Shown here: positions 22,243 to 34,587 of the stretch, one piece after another | Numbering within the stretch: the first letter of the stretch is position 1 | How the letters are laid out: each line of letters opens with the position of its first letter | DNA from: Manduca sexta | Taxonomy: Eukaryota; Arthropoda; Insecta; Lepidoptera; Sphingidae | DNA: 64,000 nt | Direction of reading: 5' to 3' | Assembly (NCBI RefSeq): GCF_014839805.1 | Contig: NC_051129.1 | Span: 12,404,920 to 12,468,919, forward strand | Translations under genes and position numbers: made by a program | Notes under the pieces: model-generated | The model's input: the letters and a program-made list of their open reading frames with translations, nothing else | Database searches by the model: none | What the model was told of the DNA's origin: nothing

Positions 22243-22706
22243 AACATCATCTTCGTCATCAGCAGCAGCATCTTCAGCATCAAATCTTAGAGCCGTGCCG
22301 GACCGCGCACGTAATCTAAATATGTCAACGAGGCAATCAACATCATCTTCATTAAATTATGAAATCATAACATTTTATGACAGACATTTAGAACCTTGCA
22401 CTAAAAACAATTTAGAAAAAAACGTAATTCTGATAAATGATCTCGCAATCATTTCTTAATTTGGTTTTAAGATGTGGAACAAATTTATAATTCAGTGCAA
22501 TTATAAAACATCCGATGAACCATATTACTGCAATAAGGACAATGTGGCGTTTAATTCGTGTTTAAGTTTACATTCGCTCAATAAAATTACCGTGTCAAAT
22601 TATATGATTAGTCTGAAGTTCGCAAAGATCACAAAGGGATCATCAACAATAAATGTTTGGAATAATAATAGCCCAGTATTACGAAATACCAAATTTGTAT
22701 GTACAA
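22243..22706. other. No gene seen
   Basis: Two short plus-strand frames (22229-22459 and 22472-22771) have serine- or asparagine-rich low-information products. The first starts inside the MITE and the second ends inside SINE-A, so neither is credible. Confidence 0.45.
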
Positions 22707-23020
22707 GCGGCAATAGCCTAGTTGGGAGTGGAACGGACTGCCGAGACGAATGTCCGCAGGTTCGAAAATAAGTGTACGAACCTCTGACGTTTCTAAAGGT
22801 ATGTGTGGATTATTTGTGAATTATCGCTTGCTTTAACTGTGAAAAAACATCGTATGGAAACCTAGTTGAGAAATTCTCTATAAGATTTTTTTAGGCATGT
22901 GAAGTCTGCCAATCTACATTAGGCTGGCGTGATGGATTAAGGCCTAATCTCTCAGTAGTAGAGGAGGCCCGTGCCCAGCAGTGGGACAGTATAGAATATA
23001 GGGCTGATATAAATAATATT
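22707..23020 (+). mobile_element. SINE-A, first member of an inverted pair
   Basis: Head AGCGGCAATAGCCTAGTTGG, B box damaged (GGTTCGAAAATAAG), small deletions in the GGAAACC region, then TCAGTAGTAGAGGAGGCCC and GGGCTGATAT. Nearly full length but diverged. It points toward the minus-strand copy that begins about 50 bp downstream. Confidence 0.85.
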
Positions 23021-23050
23021 AAATATTACATACATACTGGCCATTGGGCC

Positions 23051-23083
23051 AGGAGGCCTGCATTGGCTGGGCGCAGGCCTCCT
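23051..23083. repeat. 11-bp inverted repeat between SINEs
   Basis: AGGAGGCCTGC at 23051-23061 is perfectly complementary to GCAGGCCTCCT at 23073-23083, with an 11-base loop. The right arm is part of the minus SINE-A; the left arm is an extra inverted copy of that motif. Confidence 0.7.
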
Positions 23084-23325
23084 CTACTACTGAAAGGGTT
23101 TAGATCTTAGTTAATCACATTTGCGTTATATGGGATAGAGACTTCACATATCTTCGAAACTCTTATGGGGAATTCTTAGTTATTTAAAACACGATAACTT
23201 TTTTTACCGTGAAAGCGACTAAAAATGGATATATAATAGATACGTGGCTCGAAAAGTTAGAGGTTTTTTGAATTGAACCTGCGAATCTATGCTACGGTAT
23301 GCCGTTCCAACTAAGCTATCGTTTG
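23072..23325 (-). mobile_element. SINE-A, second member of an inverted pair
   Basis: Minus-strand copy: GGCCTCCTCTACTACTGAAA, then AGACTTCACATATC, the ACCGTGAAAGCGAC core, GAACCTGCGAATC and the head complement AACTAAGCTATCG. Strongly diverged, with several deletions, so older than its partner. Confidence 0.7.
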
Positions 23326-24651
23326 GAATAAATCTAGAAGCCTAATGAACATTAAGCTATACAATCAACGAGATGTTCGAAGAGAAATGTAATTAATTAA
23401 ATTCGAAAAACACGGAAATATTTACGAAAATTTCGAAGCGCATTTCAAAATAATATTGCATCTCTGTAACTGCCATTAATATAAGCATCAATACAGACTG
23501 TTTCATCAATAGTATTTTTTCAAAGTTTCTGTCACCCACACATGCATTTGAAATCTTTGTACCAATTAAACGATTACTAAGCGTTTGGCCTTAGCTTTTG
23601 ATGAGAGATTAATTATTTCTATTGTAATGAACGTTTTGGTTTTATTTTGCACCTGTTCAAGCGATTCTCGACCTAGTACAGTTGTGATTAAGCAGTTATT
23701 AGGGTGATGTTATAGTTTGATAAGTACAATCTTGAAGCTCAACAAACGTCACGCCTGTCAGGTACGGGCATGATTTTTGTGGTGTTAGCCGGGAGATATT
23801 GTATCGTTAGCGAAGATGTCGAAAATAGCTATGAAATTAGTGACGCTATGATTCATAAAATAACATTCATTTTTAATTAATAAATTTGTTTGTTGTGACG
23901 TCTATTGTATTTTTTGTATATTAGCAACTATATAAAGAGTCACTGTCTTATATTTTATTCAAAATAGTGCACTAAAAAATGTAAATTAAAGTTTAAATTT
24001 CTATACCAATTGCTATGTAGACCAAGTTGATTGTTTAATATCAAATAATTTTAGTAGTATTTTTATATTTATTCACACCATTCAATTACTCAATAATTTA
24101 CATTATAATCCTTATAAAATCCTGCTTTTCAAATTTGGTCTTTAATTTTTCCTATGTTAAATAACCAGTCTTTCGCCTAAAAACGTAACACAATCGACGA
24201 AGTTTGTCGAAAGCGCCCCGCAAGCCTCCATTATAAAGAGCACTCCAAACTCAAGTGAAACGTCGACGCGTGGGCATGAGTGTGGGTCTGGTAATTACTT
24301 TCCAATGGTTTAGCACAAAAGGTGGGTAAGGAAGACCAAGGTTCAACTGATTAACTAATGAAATCCCGTGGGCGCGCCCTTGTGTCAGATTTTTGCAATT
24401 CGGGATGCTTTGTTTTAGATTGCGTTGGAATCATGTATGTATCTTACAATTGGGTAGAGGTTTTGTCTGTGTCTTTCTTGTAGGTGGTATGTGTGTAATT
24501 AAGTCTGTCGTATACGGAAGACCTGGTACCATTGCATTGTTTATTTCGGTTGGAAACTGCAAAAGTAATGTTATTGTTTGAAGAAATTTTAGTGTATTTA
24601 GTGTAATAATTGTAAATTATTTAATTTTACATGTACATAAATACATACATG
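23326..24651. other. No gene seen
   Basis: AT-rich anonymous DNA. The frame 24393-24581 has a GC-poor, cysteine-rich product with no recognisable domain. Confidence 0.4.
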
Positions 24652-24690
24652 GTATCACGCCTATATCCCATAGGGGTAGGCAGAGACTAT
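24652..24690 (-). repeat. SINE-B 3' end fragment
   Basis: TATCACGCCTATATCCCATA followed by GGGGTAGGCAGAG is the complement of the SINE-B terminus. Only about 40 bp remain. Confidence 0.5.
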
Positions 24691-25255
24691 GGATTGCTAC
24701 ATTGCACTATTCTAGCATACTTCTCTCGCTTCCTCCACCTTCATTAATATTTTCATGGATTCCCGCCGATTCAGGGTACTTTTGACCTGGCCACGAAAAT
24801 CTCATATTCGAAGGTTTAGTGTCGTCGACCCCTACCGGCTCTTCCATCCACATTTCACATGTAATGTCCCGAAAATAGGTGTTTTAGCAATTAATTTATT
24901 TCTACGAAATTTCTTACAGTGTAGCGTATTGATAAAAAAAAAATCCTGAATGAGTGCTTTACAATTTTATTATGATTTCCTGATCGTACCCACGGTAAAA
25001 CAAAACGTGCACTCAAAACAAATAAATTAGATCAAAATTAACTTTCAATGCCGGTTGTGCAAGGTTATAAAAATATTAATAGTTAATTATTCGTGATCTC
25101 TGTGAGTCATGAGCTGCGAAATCTCACGACGTCGGTTCCCATCGATATGACATAATAATATTCTTGGAATGTGATACCATCAATTGTTTGGAGCCTTGAA
25201 TCAACTTTTGAAATAACGGATTTAGTGGGAATGGTATGGTATTGTGGATAAAGTC
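24691..25255. other. No gene seen
   Basis: AT-rich, nothing supported. Confidence 0.4.
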
Positions 25256-25263
25256 TATAAAGG

Positions 25264-25591
25264 ATAATAATAATATAATATTAGCCCTGTATTATATACT
25301 ATTCCACTGCTGGGTACGGGCCTCCTCTACTAGAGAGATCAGACCTTAGTCAATAACGCTGGCCTAGTGCGGATTGGTAGACTTTACATACCCTCAAAAT
25401 TCATATAGAGAACTTCTCTGGTATATAAGTTTGCTCACGATGTTTTCCTTCACCGTTAAACCGAGTGATTATTCACAAAGAATACACACATAATTTTAGG
25501 AACGTCAGAGGTGCGTGCTCTTGGGTTTTGAGCCTGCGAATATTAGTCTCGGCATTCCGTTCGACACCCAAATAGACTATTTCCGCTTTTG
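25264..25591 (-). mobile_element. SINE-A, full length, with 8-bp target-site duplication
   Basis: Minus-strand copy from the tail (AATAATAATATAATATTAGCC) to the head complement AATAGACTATTTCCGC. It is flanked by TATAAAGG at 25256-25263 and 25592-25599. Several substitutions in both Pol III boxes suggest middle age. Two short minus-strand frames across it are shadows. Confidence 0.88.
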
Positions 25592-25599
25592 TATAAAGG

Positions 25600-26090
25600 T
25601 TGACCAAAATTAATCCAGATCTTACGTAATAAGTGAGTGAGAGTGCGCTTAAGCTTTTGCCTATACTCATGGCTCACATCATAGCTTTTAACAGTAATAG
25701 AAAGAGAGTGTTGCTTTAAAGCAATATAAACTTTCAGCCTGAACAACTTATGTGTGTTTCTGGAATCAATAAAACAATGTTATTTCATTTAAGTTTATTG
25801 AGTGGAATGAATACCATAGTTAAACTGATTATGCAGTATTTGTTAATTATTAAGATAATTATAGAAGAGCACTTCATTTTAGTTAAGAGCATACCTAGAA
25901 CACGAATTTCTATTATAAGTATATAGTATATTGACTGGGAGATAATGACGATGGAAATCAATCTAAATAAAACCATGAAATATAAAATATATGTTTAACA
26001 TGGCAATAATTTGCATTTACCCCGAATACCATTTCTCTACGAAACATCAAAACAGAATCATGAATGGATTCGAACAATGAATGGTAGGCA
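25600..26090. other. No gene seen
   Basis: AT-rich, nothing supported. Confidence 0.4.
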
Positions 26091-26190
26091 GCGAGCGTAG
26101 GCGTGCGACCGCGTTGGGCGCTCAGTTCGCGCGTTCGGAACTAGTTCACGGTTATTGCTATAAATCTGCTGATTATTCTGAACGGTGAGG
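26091..26190 (+). promoter_or_regulatory. CpG-rich islet, candidate core promoter
   Basis: A sharp local rise in CpG (GCGTGCGACCGCGTTGGGCG, then TCGCGCGTTCGG) in AT-rich surroundings. TCAGT at 26122-26126 fits the arthropod initiator. GGTTA at 26150-26154 resembles a downstream promoter element, about one base off the standard +28 start. A splice-donor-like CG/GTGAGGT follows at about 26184. Together these could be a promoter and a short non-coding first exon on the plus strand. No transcript evidence is available, so this is inference. Confidence 0.25.
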
Positions 26191-27435
26191 TATTTGGACG
26201 ATAATGTTAGGAGTTATTGTGAGAAAAGTATAGGTGAAGGGAGAATAGATTGAGTTGTTGATCGGAGGATGTGTTATTCTTATTACAGTTTAGCTTTTGC
26301 TCTAATCTCCGCCCGAGTGTATAAGTCTTTCCGGAATAAAGGAACCGTTTTATTTCTTCCCGGAATTGAATGGAGCCTATATGTTAAGTTAGACTTCTAG
26401 ATATGCATCGGCGAAAAGTGTATTTAATTCCATACAGTAGTTTTTGCGTGATGCGTATACAAACATACTGATAAATAAAAATCTAAAAACTGTTGTTTTC
26501 GCTTCTGTTGCTCTAACATATACCCATATTAGTTTTCCTTCAATACCTATTATGTACGAACATACGCCTGTTTCAACTTTTTTTATATATAAAAATGCGA
26601 CAGTTTGTATGATTTGGAAGTCTGTATGTTTGTTAACAGTTTTTATATCTATAACACACAGACAGCGGCTTGTTACAATTGTTTTATATCTTATAAAAAT
26701 GCGAAAGTTTACATAAATTGGGAGTGTTCATGTTTGTTAGAAGTAAATGAAGAAACTTCTAAACGAATTTTAATATAATTTGGCATTAACAAAATCTAGG
26801 ATACGCGTAAAAGACCACAGTGAGGATTTTATCAATAAAACACCTTTAAAATCAGCGATAGCGTGAATATCACTTAAAAAAGGAAAGTATTACGTTCATT
26901 TATCAATTCATTTTAAGTCGTCACAATTTAAATTCTCCAAACACTCGCATCCAGAATAAGGCCGTACCACATCAGATTTCTGATTACAAACTAAGCTAAC
27001 ACCGTAATGAGATCGTGAGGTTAGTTTATGAGGAATACCTCGGTTGGTACCTCCCAGTGCCCTCTGTGACATTTGGAGGCATTGTTGTGCATTGACAAAT
27101 GATGCGCAATGATTTTGCGGTTAAAACAATTGCGCTTTATGAGAGTGGTTTTTAGTTTTATATTTTTAAAATGCTTAGAATCTTAGACCTCTGCCTGAAG
27201 TACGCATTACGACGCAATTAGAAAGTATATATTCAAAATTATTATATAGAAAGAAAAACTCGCGTATAAGAAACAAACGTCTGTCGCCTGTAAAATATAG
27301 CCTGTCCAGGAAAATTAAGAACCTCGCCAAACTTTGGTAAAACATGGAACTAATTTCTTGGGATAACGTTAACTTTAAAACGAAAAGGATAAAGTAGCAC
27401 CCCATAGCATTTTTTTATTTTAATGGTCAGGCTAT
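26191..27435. other. No gene seen
   Basis: AT-rich. Two short imperfectly repeated segments at about 26575-26720 (TATATAAAAATGCG / TCTTATAAAAATGCG) look like a small local duplication. Confidence 0.4.
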
Positions 27436-27532
27436 ACTTTGTTTGCATTGGGACGGTACATCCACGGTGGAAAGTGGGTGCACCAATTGCATCTCTGTCT
27501 ATCCGTTTGGGGATAAAATGCGTGAATGGGTT
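27436..27532 (+). repeat. SINE-B 3' fragment
   Basis: TTGGGACGGTACATCC, GGTGGAAAGTGGGTGCACC and TTTGGGGATAAAATGCGTGA match the last third of SINE-B. Confidence 0.6.
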
Positions 27533-28575
27533 TATATAATTTAGACTATAATTACTAATTTAATATCAAAGACAATTAATGAATGAACGTTTCATTAAAA
27601 TATCTGACTAAAAATAGTTTATATTTTCTTAAAATCACTGAAACAAAATGATACTGGAATTTATTTTCGTCTACATCAAATATTTCACACAATTTACAAG
27701 CCAATCTATTTTGTTCTCTTATCGACTGACTTTAATGGTGGGCCATCGGACTAGACACTTTCGATCATCAACAAATAAACCAGTATTTATTGAACTCTCT
27801 TGGAAATGGTTTTGTGAGATATACAAGTTCATAATGACTGGTATTATACTTTCTATTATTGTATAAAAATTGCCACGTCAAACCAAAGTTCAAAGGTAAT
27901 AAAGAACAAGATTTTTTGGACCTTTATTTCGATCACTGTTTCAATGTAATCTGTCGACATTTTTCATATCAACGAGAAAGTTGGGTGATATATTAACTTT
28001 TTAACCGATTGTGACAAAAAGTGATTATGTATGGCGCTATGCCATCAATATCTCAGGATCCGTCGCTATCATTATAGTTTTAAGGCATTTTAGCATTTTA
28101 TATCAAGCTAGCGATTTTGACTGCTAGTCATTAGTGAATAAAGAATATACGATATCAATATATAGATAGGACGCTCATGACATGTTCGAATCGCCAAATC
28201 TAGCACTATTCAGATCGATTGTGGATTTCAACTGTGGTATGAAAAATACAAAAGATCGAAGTTCCATCGGTCATAAATTTAACAAAACACGGCCAGAGTG
28301 AAGTGAAAAAATGGTTATAAATAATAGTACAAAAGTCTCTATTATGAATAACTGAAAAATGGGTAAGTTAGGTAATTTATAATGCAAAGGAATAGAGTTG
28401 AAATTCTTTGGGCGTCATAAAAATATTTAATCAACTTTAGACCAACACTGATATGTTAAGGTGTGGTTACTTTGCCTAAAGAAAACAAAGCTCTACAATT
28501 CTGCCATAATAATTGCGTCCTTATAAACTGAAGACGAATCCGTGCAGACAAGTTTGTGTAATAGCTTTATATGAT
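27533..28575. other. No gene seen
   Basis: AT-rich anonymous DNA. The 72-codon frame at 27648-27866 has no recognisable feature. Confidence 0.4.
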
Positions 28576-28584
28576 ATAATAAAA

Positions 28585-28690
28585 CGTTGTGCGCGCGCAT
28601 AAGGAGCATGCGCAAACCGACTGCGATAGATCTGCGTCTGCGCACGGTATCTGTGTTCCGAACGATTTGTGTGGACTGGGATTTGTTTTA
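28585..28690. promoter_or_regulatory. CpG-rich islet with NRF1-like words
   Basis: Contains TGCGCGCGCATAAGGAGC, GCATGCGCAAACC and CTGCGTCTGCGCACGG in about 60 bp. The words resemble the NRF1 / palindromic GCGCATGCGC class that marks broad promoters. No gene can be attached to it in the window, so a regulatory role is only a suggestion. Confidence 0.2.
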
Positions 28691-29669
28691 TTTTGTTAGT
28701 ATTTATTGAATTTTATTCTACTACTATATTATTAGAACCATTGTGAAATCGTTTATTTTATTCATATTATTAAGGATGCTTATTATTAGAAATGTAGCTG
28801 TAAGTACAGTTATAATACTTAACATATGATTTCAGTTCTCACGATCTCAAGCTCTGTTTAGATGCAATGCAAATAAAGGCATGTTGACACAGTTAAGCAT
28901 TTTTAAATGCAGAAGTAATTTATACTTCATGTGTTACTACTGTATATTTCTAATAGTGTCTTTATATACAGACGGATTGATGGTTTCGTCATGAAAAATC
29001 CATCAGGCAAGCATGCCATGACATTTCATTTTGTAATGACAAAACGATCAAATAATTTAATAAATTTAGTCAAATCATGTCTATACTATGCTGTCGTCTC
29101 GCGTGGGCGTCGAACCGCCAGCGTCTCATGCACACGACTCGCCGAACCCATCGCCTCTGATACCATTGTCATGGGACGCTGCACCACATCCACTTCTCCT
29201 TTTTCCTAGTTATCCTCCATTCATTATTATTTGTGCATATTCTATGGGACTGTGATTCTAATATTGTAAGTTTAAAAATACATTTATAGAGGAGCATGTC
29301 TCCTGGTTGCGTCATGACTACATAATGTAAGAAGTAGCATTATTTATTATTTTTTTATTTATTTCTGGGAAACATACAATATTTTGACTCTTATAGGTTA
29401 AGGTAATTCAAAATACGTAAATCAATAAAGTTTCCACTTATAAGATGTTATTTTACAATAGGTACAGTAGATGTTATTGGTAAAACTTATTAATCACTAA
29501 TAAAAAAGATATAAATAGTAATTAATAAATAAAATAACAAGTGAATACCAAATTATAAGTGCACAATATTAATTATATGTAAGAGAAAATTACTAAACAA
29601 AAATTACCAGTTTAATTGTAAAAATAGATACTAAATAATTAATTAATTATCCTCTAAATATTGAATTAA
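28691..29669. other. No gene seen; small GC-rich patch at 29090-29190
   Basis: The patch (GTCTCGCGTGGGCGTCGAAC and downstream) lies in a 92-codon plus frame (28931-29209) whose product has no domain I recognise. The rest is AT-rich with poly-T near 29345. Confidence 0.35.
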
Positions 29670-29822
29670 AAACGCTGCAGCAATCTGAGATATTGGATGT
29701 CAAGTTTCAAAATGGCCAGTATTTACACTGGCTACAATCCTACGCACAATGCCTGTCGGTAGAAATAGAGATTACGGTGGTATAAACCCAGCCGGAGTCA
29801 CACTACTAAATACCTATCTAGT
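29670..29822 (+). repeat. REP-3 fragment
   Basis: Has AATCTGAGATATTGG..GTCAAG, ACACTGGCTACAAT and CTGTCGGTAGAAATAGAG, the 3' half of the REP-3 order. Diverged. Confidence 0.45.
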
Positions 29823-29828
29823 AAAAAA

Positions 29829-29965
29829 AAACACATAACGCACTAATCTTTATAAACGTAGGCAGATACGTTAACTAGGGCATCCACTTTTCGACAAGTA
29901 TGTTCCGTTTCATGATATAATAGAGGTTGAGGCTATCGCCATTATAGGGCTCAAATTTCAGGCAG
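29829..29965 (-). repeat. SINE-B 3' half
   Basis: Minus-strand motifs GTAGGCAGA..GGGCATCCACTTTTCG, TTCCGTTTCATGATATAAT, and GAGGCTATCGCC. The tRNA-like head is gone. Adjacent to the REP-3 fragment. Confidence 0.55.
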
Positions 29966-32746
29966 GATGAATGACATTAAATTATGAAATTTATTTCTTT
30001 CTTAAGGATATCTTCTTATGGTTATGAAAATTATTCTTTTGTTTCTTCCAAATGATGATTCAAGAAGATCGAATGGTATCTAACGGACATTTGATGATAT
30101 TATATTTAATATTGTGATGGGTGACAAACTATAAATCGGTTGCGTCTATTTGTGGAGTCAGTTTCCCATGACCGTAAGTAATATTACGCTATATAAGTGT
30201 AGGGTTCGACACTATTAGATCGCTTTTTAACAGTAGAATTGGATAAATCATACGACGAAGAATGGGTAGGCGTGTTACGGTTTATATTTTTCGATGGTTT
30301 GGTTTTTTGGCACTGAAAATTCTTTTTAATGTTTCTAGTTGAGAACCGGACTATAAACCTTATGAGCATCTTATTATCATACAGGATTTATTTTGAGAGT
30401 GCGTTAATGAATAAATTCTTCTATGCCTCTGCGAAAATTGTGGCAAAATTCACACACTCATGAATTTTCACCAAAAATCACGGATTTACTTTTCAGTATT
30501 TTTAGTCATGTTGTTTAGTGTGGATATAACATGTACATATTTCAGTATATCTCAGTGAAAGTTCGATGTTGCCGCTGCGACGAAGTCTCTGAGAGTAGTA
30601 GTTGTTGTTATTAAGGCGTGTTAAATAAAAATATTTTCTCATTCAATGTTATTTAGTTCGAAACTTAAACTTTTTTATTATACATCTACAATTTGAGTAG
30701 TTTATTGTAAAGAGGTATATTTAAGAAGATAGTTATGTGGTTAGTGTTGGTAACGCAATGTCAAAATTACTCCGTGAATCAAATGAGTCTATTAAAAAAA
30801 AAACATTTGCTCGTTTGGACAATCATGGCCCAAAGAAGAGTCAGACAAGCCAAAACTTCAAACGCATTTTATTTTATTAAACTACGAATAACCACGTGAC
30901 ATAAATAATTTCCTTCGAAACAAATACTTGTAAGTAATAAAGTTTAATTTCGCTTAAAATATTTTTATTATGGTTTTATTTACCACATACAGTTACGTAT
31001 CCCTAACTAACCAGGTGTCTAGGAAGTGTTGGCTCCGTGACCTCCTTCCGGTATTAAACATTTCTCACACCAAATGAGGTGGTGATGGCATTATAATATG
31101 CCATGAGTGCATCGGGTTCGATTCCGGTGTCATTATGGTATATTAGATCAAATTTTGGGAATCGTATTGTGTTTTAGTCTTGTTTGATACTGTAATTTGG
31201 AGGTCATAATAAATAGTGTGAAATAACTGTATTGATATTTATCTAGCGGTAGTTCTAACAAAAAGTTGCTAATTTAGACAGATCATCTGTTGGTAAGTTG
31301 AGTATCTTCAATGAGCTACAGGTATTTTGGATTGTTTTATTTTTTAGGAATAGTAACGGATATTGCGAGAAAAAACCAAAAAGACGTTGGCTAAAGTGAA
31401 ACTCTATAACTATGAATAATAAAAATTGACAAGGATTTCGATTAAGCATTTTATATTCCACAACCAAGGTTATCACTACCACTATACCGTTCTTTTTTTA
31501 TGAACTTAAGACACTCCATTGCTTTTGATGCAGTGAAGCAGACGAAATATCAACAGAAATTTATACTAAAGCTGATCTTTTCTATTACTTCTTCTCAAAC
31601 CGCTTAAAGGCTTTCTATAGGAAGAAGGTAACACGCGTGCCGACATCTCTACACTTTAATGTAAGGTATGAACGTTAAATATGATAGTTCGAATATTTAT
31701 ACTACCAAGTTGCCTAGCAACAGCACCATGAGAGTTGTTCAATTAAAGTGAACAATATATCATGATAGACACGGCATTATGAAAAAATTCAAACAATAAT
31801 AAATATATTCCGTTAATAAGACATCGTGAACTTGGGGTTTGGATGATCACGACATCCGTTAGGCGGGTGTTCATGGAACGATCAAAATTTAAATTTAAAT
31901 ATAGAATGGGGAACGAATGGAATGGACTCATTTGCGCTAAATGGTAGCATGAGGAATACAAGCAATAGTAAAAACTTCCACTACAGAAACATTAGCAATA
32001 TTATTCGTATCTGTGATTTACAAAGCTCTATATGTCATGTTACTGCGTTCGTCAACTTGAAAGATCGGATTTTAAGTATCTTAAATATTCAGTAATAATT
32101 GTAGCACTGAAGGCTCTCAAACCGAAGCAACGGTACTTGCATCCTACCCAGGCAACAGTAAGACAAGTCTGGTTATCCAAATAGAGTGTCGCATAAGAGA
32201 GACTATGTAATATTTAAAAATATTGGTAGTTCCAACGTTGTGCCCGCAGCTTAGGATCCGTTTTCAAACTTCCCTTTGCGTTCTCATCGCAATTTCAATA
32301 TTTGAACTACGCTCTGTCAACTATGCGGTTAGGAACCGTTTAGACTTGCCATATTACTTTAGTGGATTAAGCGTTAAAATGTAAAGATGACGGTGACGGT
32401 TGACCATCAGGCGAAACATCAGTTCGTCTAGTTCGGTGCTTTATACTGCTGACTCCTGGATCACAAGGCAAGTTATAGGTGCTACTTTCATGTAAGAACT
32501 ATATACTACGGTTCAAGTCTGTGTATTTTGCTGGGGTAAAAAGTAGTGTACACTAAATTATGTTAGTTGAGGGCGTGATCTTACTGAGTGACAAGTATGC
32601 AATCGTTTTTAGTGATTTTGCCTTTGCTTATATCCATCCGAAATTTCGCATTATATCAGACATGTTCATGGCCACTGTATGGCTACTGAAAAGTAAATAC
32701 ATCTCGGGTTGACGCTTTTCATTGTAATAAAATAATATAATATGAG
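29966..32746. other. No gene seen over 2.8 kb
   Basis: The longest featureless stretch in the left half. AT-rich, short frames only. A B-box-like GGGTTCGATTCC near 31117 suggests a decayed tRNA-headed element. Nothing else can be supported. Confidence 0.45.
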
Positions 32747-32980
32747 AAACTAGCTTTTACTTGTGGCTTCGCCCGCGTGAAGGAGTTTACCAGGATAAAA
32801 GTCCCGCTATATATTTTCCTGAGGTAAAAAGTAGCCTATAACCTTCCCAGGGTCTTAAACTATCGCCATACCAAATTACATAAAAATTCGTTCAGTAGAT
32901 TTAAAAAAAAATCGATAACATACAGAAAGACATATAACAGACAGACAGAAAAGGGGACTTTGTTTTATAATAATATATAA
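32747..32980 (+). repeat. REP-2 copy
   Basis: Order: ACTTGTGGCTTCGCCCGCG, AAGTCCCGCTATATATTTTC, AAAGTAGCCTATAACC, TCGCCATACCAAATT, GTTCAGTAGATTT, then GACAGACAGAAAAGGGGAC. This is a common style of non-coding insect dispersed repeat; the class is not determined here. Confidence 0.65.
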
Positions 32981-33984
32981 AAAAATATATTTTACAGTTA
33001 ATAAATAAAGTTATCCTCAGCGAGTGTACAGTCCCCGTAAGAACTATTTAGTCGTGCGAGATATCGGCGACAGCGGCGTCGGTCGTGGTACAATCCGCCT
33101 CTAATGCACTAACTCATGTCGAATAACTAACAGTTTCACGCTTCTGTGATGATTGTTTATTTAGCGCCAGGAAGTATGGCTTACAGTTACTGGGTTTTGT
33201 CCTGGAGCGTCTAAAATTATACTTTAAGTGAGTATTTCACTCCCACATGGCAGGTATTGTCAAAAACATTTAGTATTAAAATGATTAATGTATTTTCTAT
33301 AGGATAAAATTGTCGCTGCCTATTATGTAGTAGGTTACAAATCTCATAAGGAGTAGTTTACTACGTTTTTAAATACATTTATAAAAAAAGGATGCCATAC
33401 AAAGTTTTATGTAAAAAAAAACGATATTCACGAAATAATAAATAGTGAAAGGAGTTTTGTTAAATAACAGTAATAGCAAACTGTGACGTCACCGGGAGTC
33501 TGGTCATCATGCTTCATGCGTGAAAAGAGATAGCGCGATAACCCCACCACGTCGGCACTTTTGATCGCAACAATAATTCATATATGATTAACTGCTTAAT
33601 GTTGCAAGCAATTTTGTCGTTGATTTCACAAAATAATTTCTTTTAGTTACATATAAAATAATGTCAAGATCAAACATAGGAAATTACCCTATTACATTAA
33701 GCTACTATACCAGTCATTTAAATATATCACAGTTTACTATATATCGCTGCTGTACTACAATCATGCTACTAGATAATAAACGCCGGGTGTATCCTATGAT
33801 CTGACGAGCCTAATCGTAAAAAACGATTAACCTTTCATCAAATGACATATCAGAAGTTTTAATCTGTTGATTTACTTCGCAAAATAAGTTCAATGATAAA
33901 CGGAATGCACTTAATACACCCAATTTATCAATTACAAGCTGTTCGTTTGTCAACAGGTTGGTCATCTGTAAATATAATCAACAG
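32981..33984. other. No gene seen
   Basis: AT-rich. A GC-richer bit at 33060-33120 (CGGCGACAGCGGCGTCGGTC) resembles a decayed SINE-A-like head but is too short to call. Confidence 0.35.
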
Positions 33985-34153
33985 AGGCAGGCACAGTGGG
34001 TGAGACGAGGCTGAGAAATTGAAGGTCGAGGATTCGAGTCCTATACCGGGATAGAAGTTTCACAGTGTCTATCGATGGAGAGATCGTGTAGTGTATACGA
34101 AACCGGCTGGCATAATTGTAGCGATCGTCAACGATCGGACTGTCGTTGGGTAA
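33985..34153 (+). repeat. Decayed tRNA-headed element joined to REP-1 motif
   Basis: A B-box-like GAGGATTCGAGTCC lies near 34028-34041, followed at about 34100-34130 by GGCTGGCATAATTGTAGCG, close to the REP-1 word GGCCGGCATAATTG. This may mean REP-1 is the body of a tRNA-derived SINE. One copy only, so tentative. Confidence 0.3.
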
Positions 34154-34587
34154 CATTTTTAAACGATACTTCACATACACTCTTATTTGTAAAAAATTCT
34201 ATGAGGACTCACTGTTCGCCCGACGATAGAATCGGCAATGTCATGTTTGCTTCGACTATTCGACCTTTTTGACAACCAACTGAAATATAGTCGCTTTACA
34301 ATGTCAATCTCAGCGTTCCATTCGTTATGCGTATGCACATCAATGGCTTGTATTGCATAACTCATTGAGAATCAATACGCCGGTAACTTAATGTGGCAAT
34401 TAATTAATTTTCTATATATATTTTCATATTATACAAACTATGTTTTATGATAATTATTATTTATTGTAAGGATAAATAATTGAATTTAATTCTAGATAAA
34501 CAGAGTAGGAATTTACATATTTATGAGATTCCTATTCCAGGAATTATGAGAGAGCGTGTATTCATGTGAAATAAAATAAAGACATAA
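34154..34587. other. No gene seen
   Basis: AT-rich; the overlapping short frames on both strands have no recognisable product. Confidence 0.4.

Noticed and set aside
30184..31961. Short minus-strand frames in the 30-32 kb region
   Set aside because: 60-75 codons, AT-driven composition, and no consistent strand or spacing that would suggest exons of one gene.
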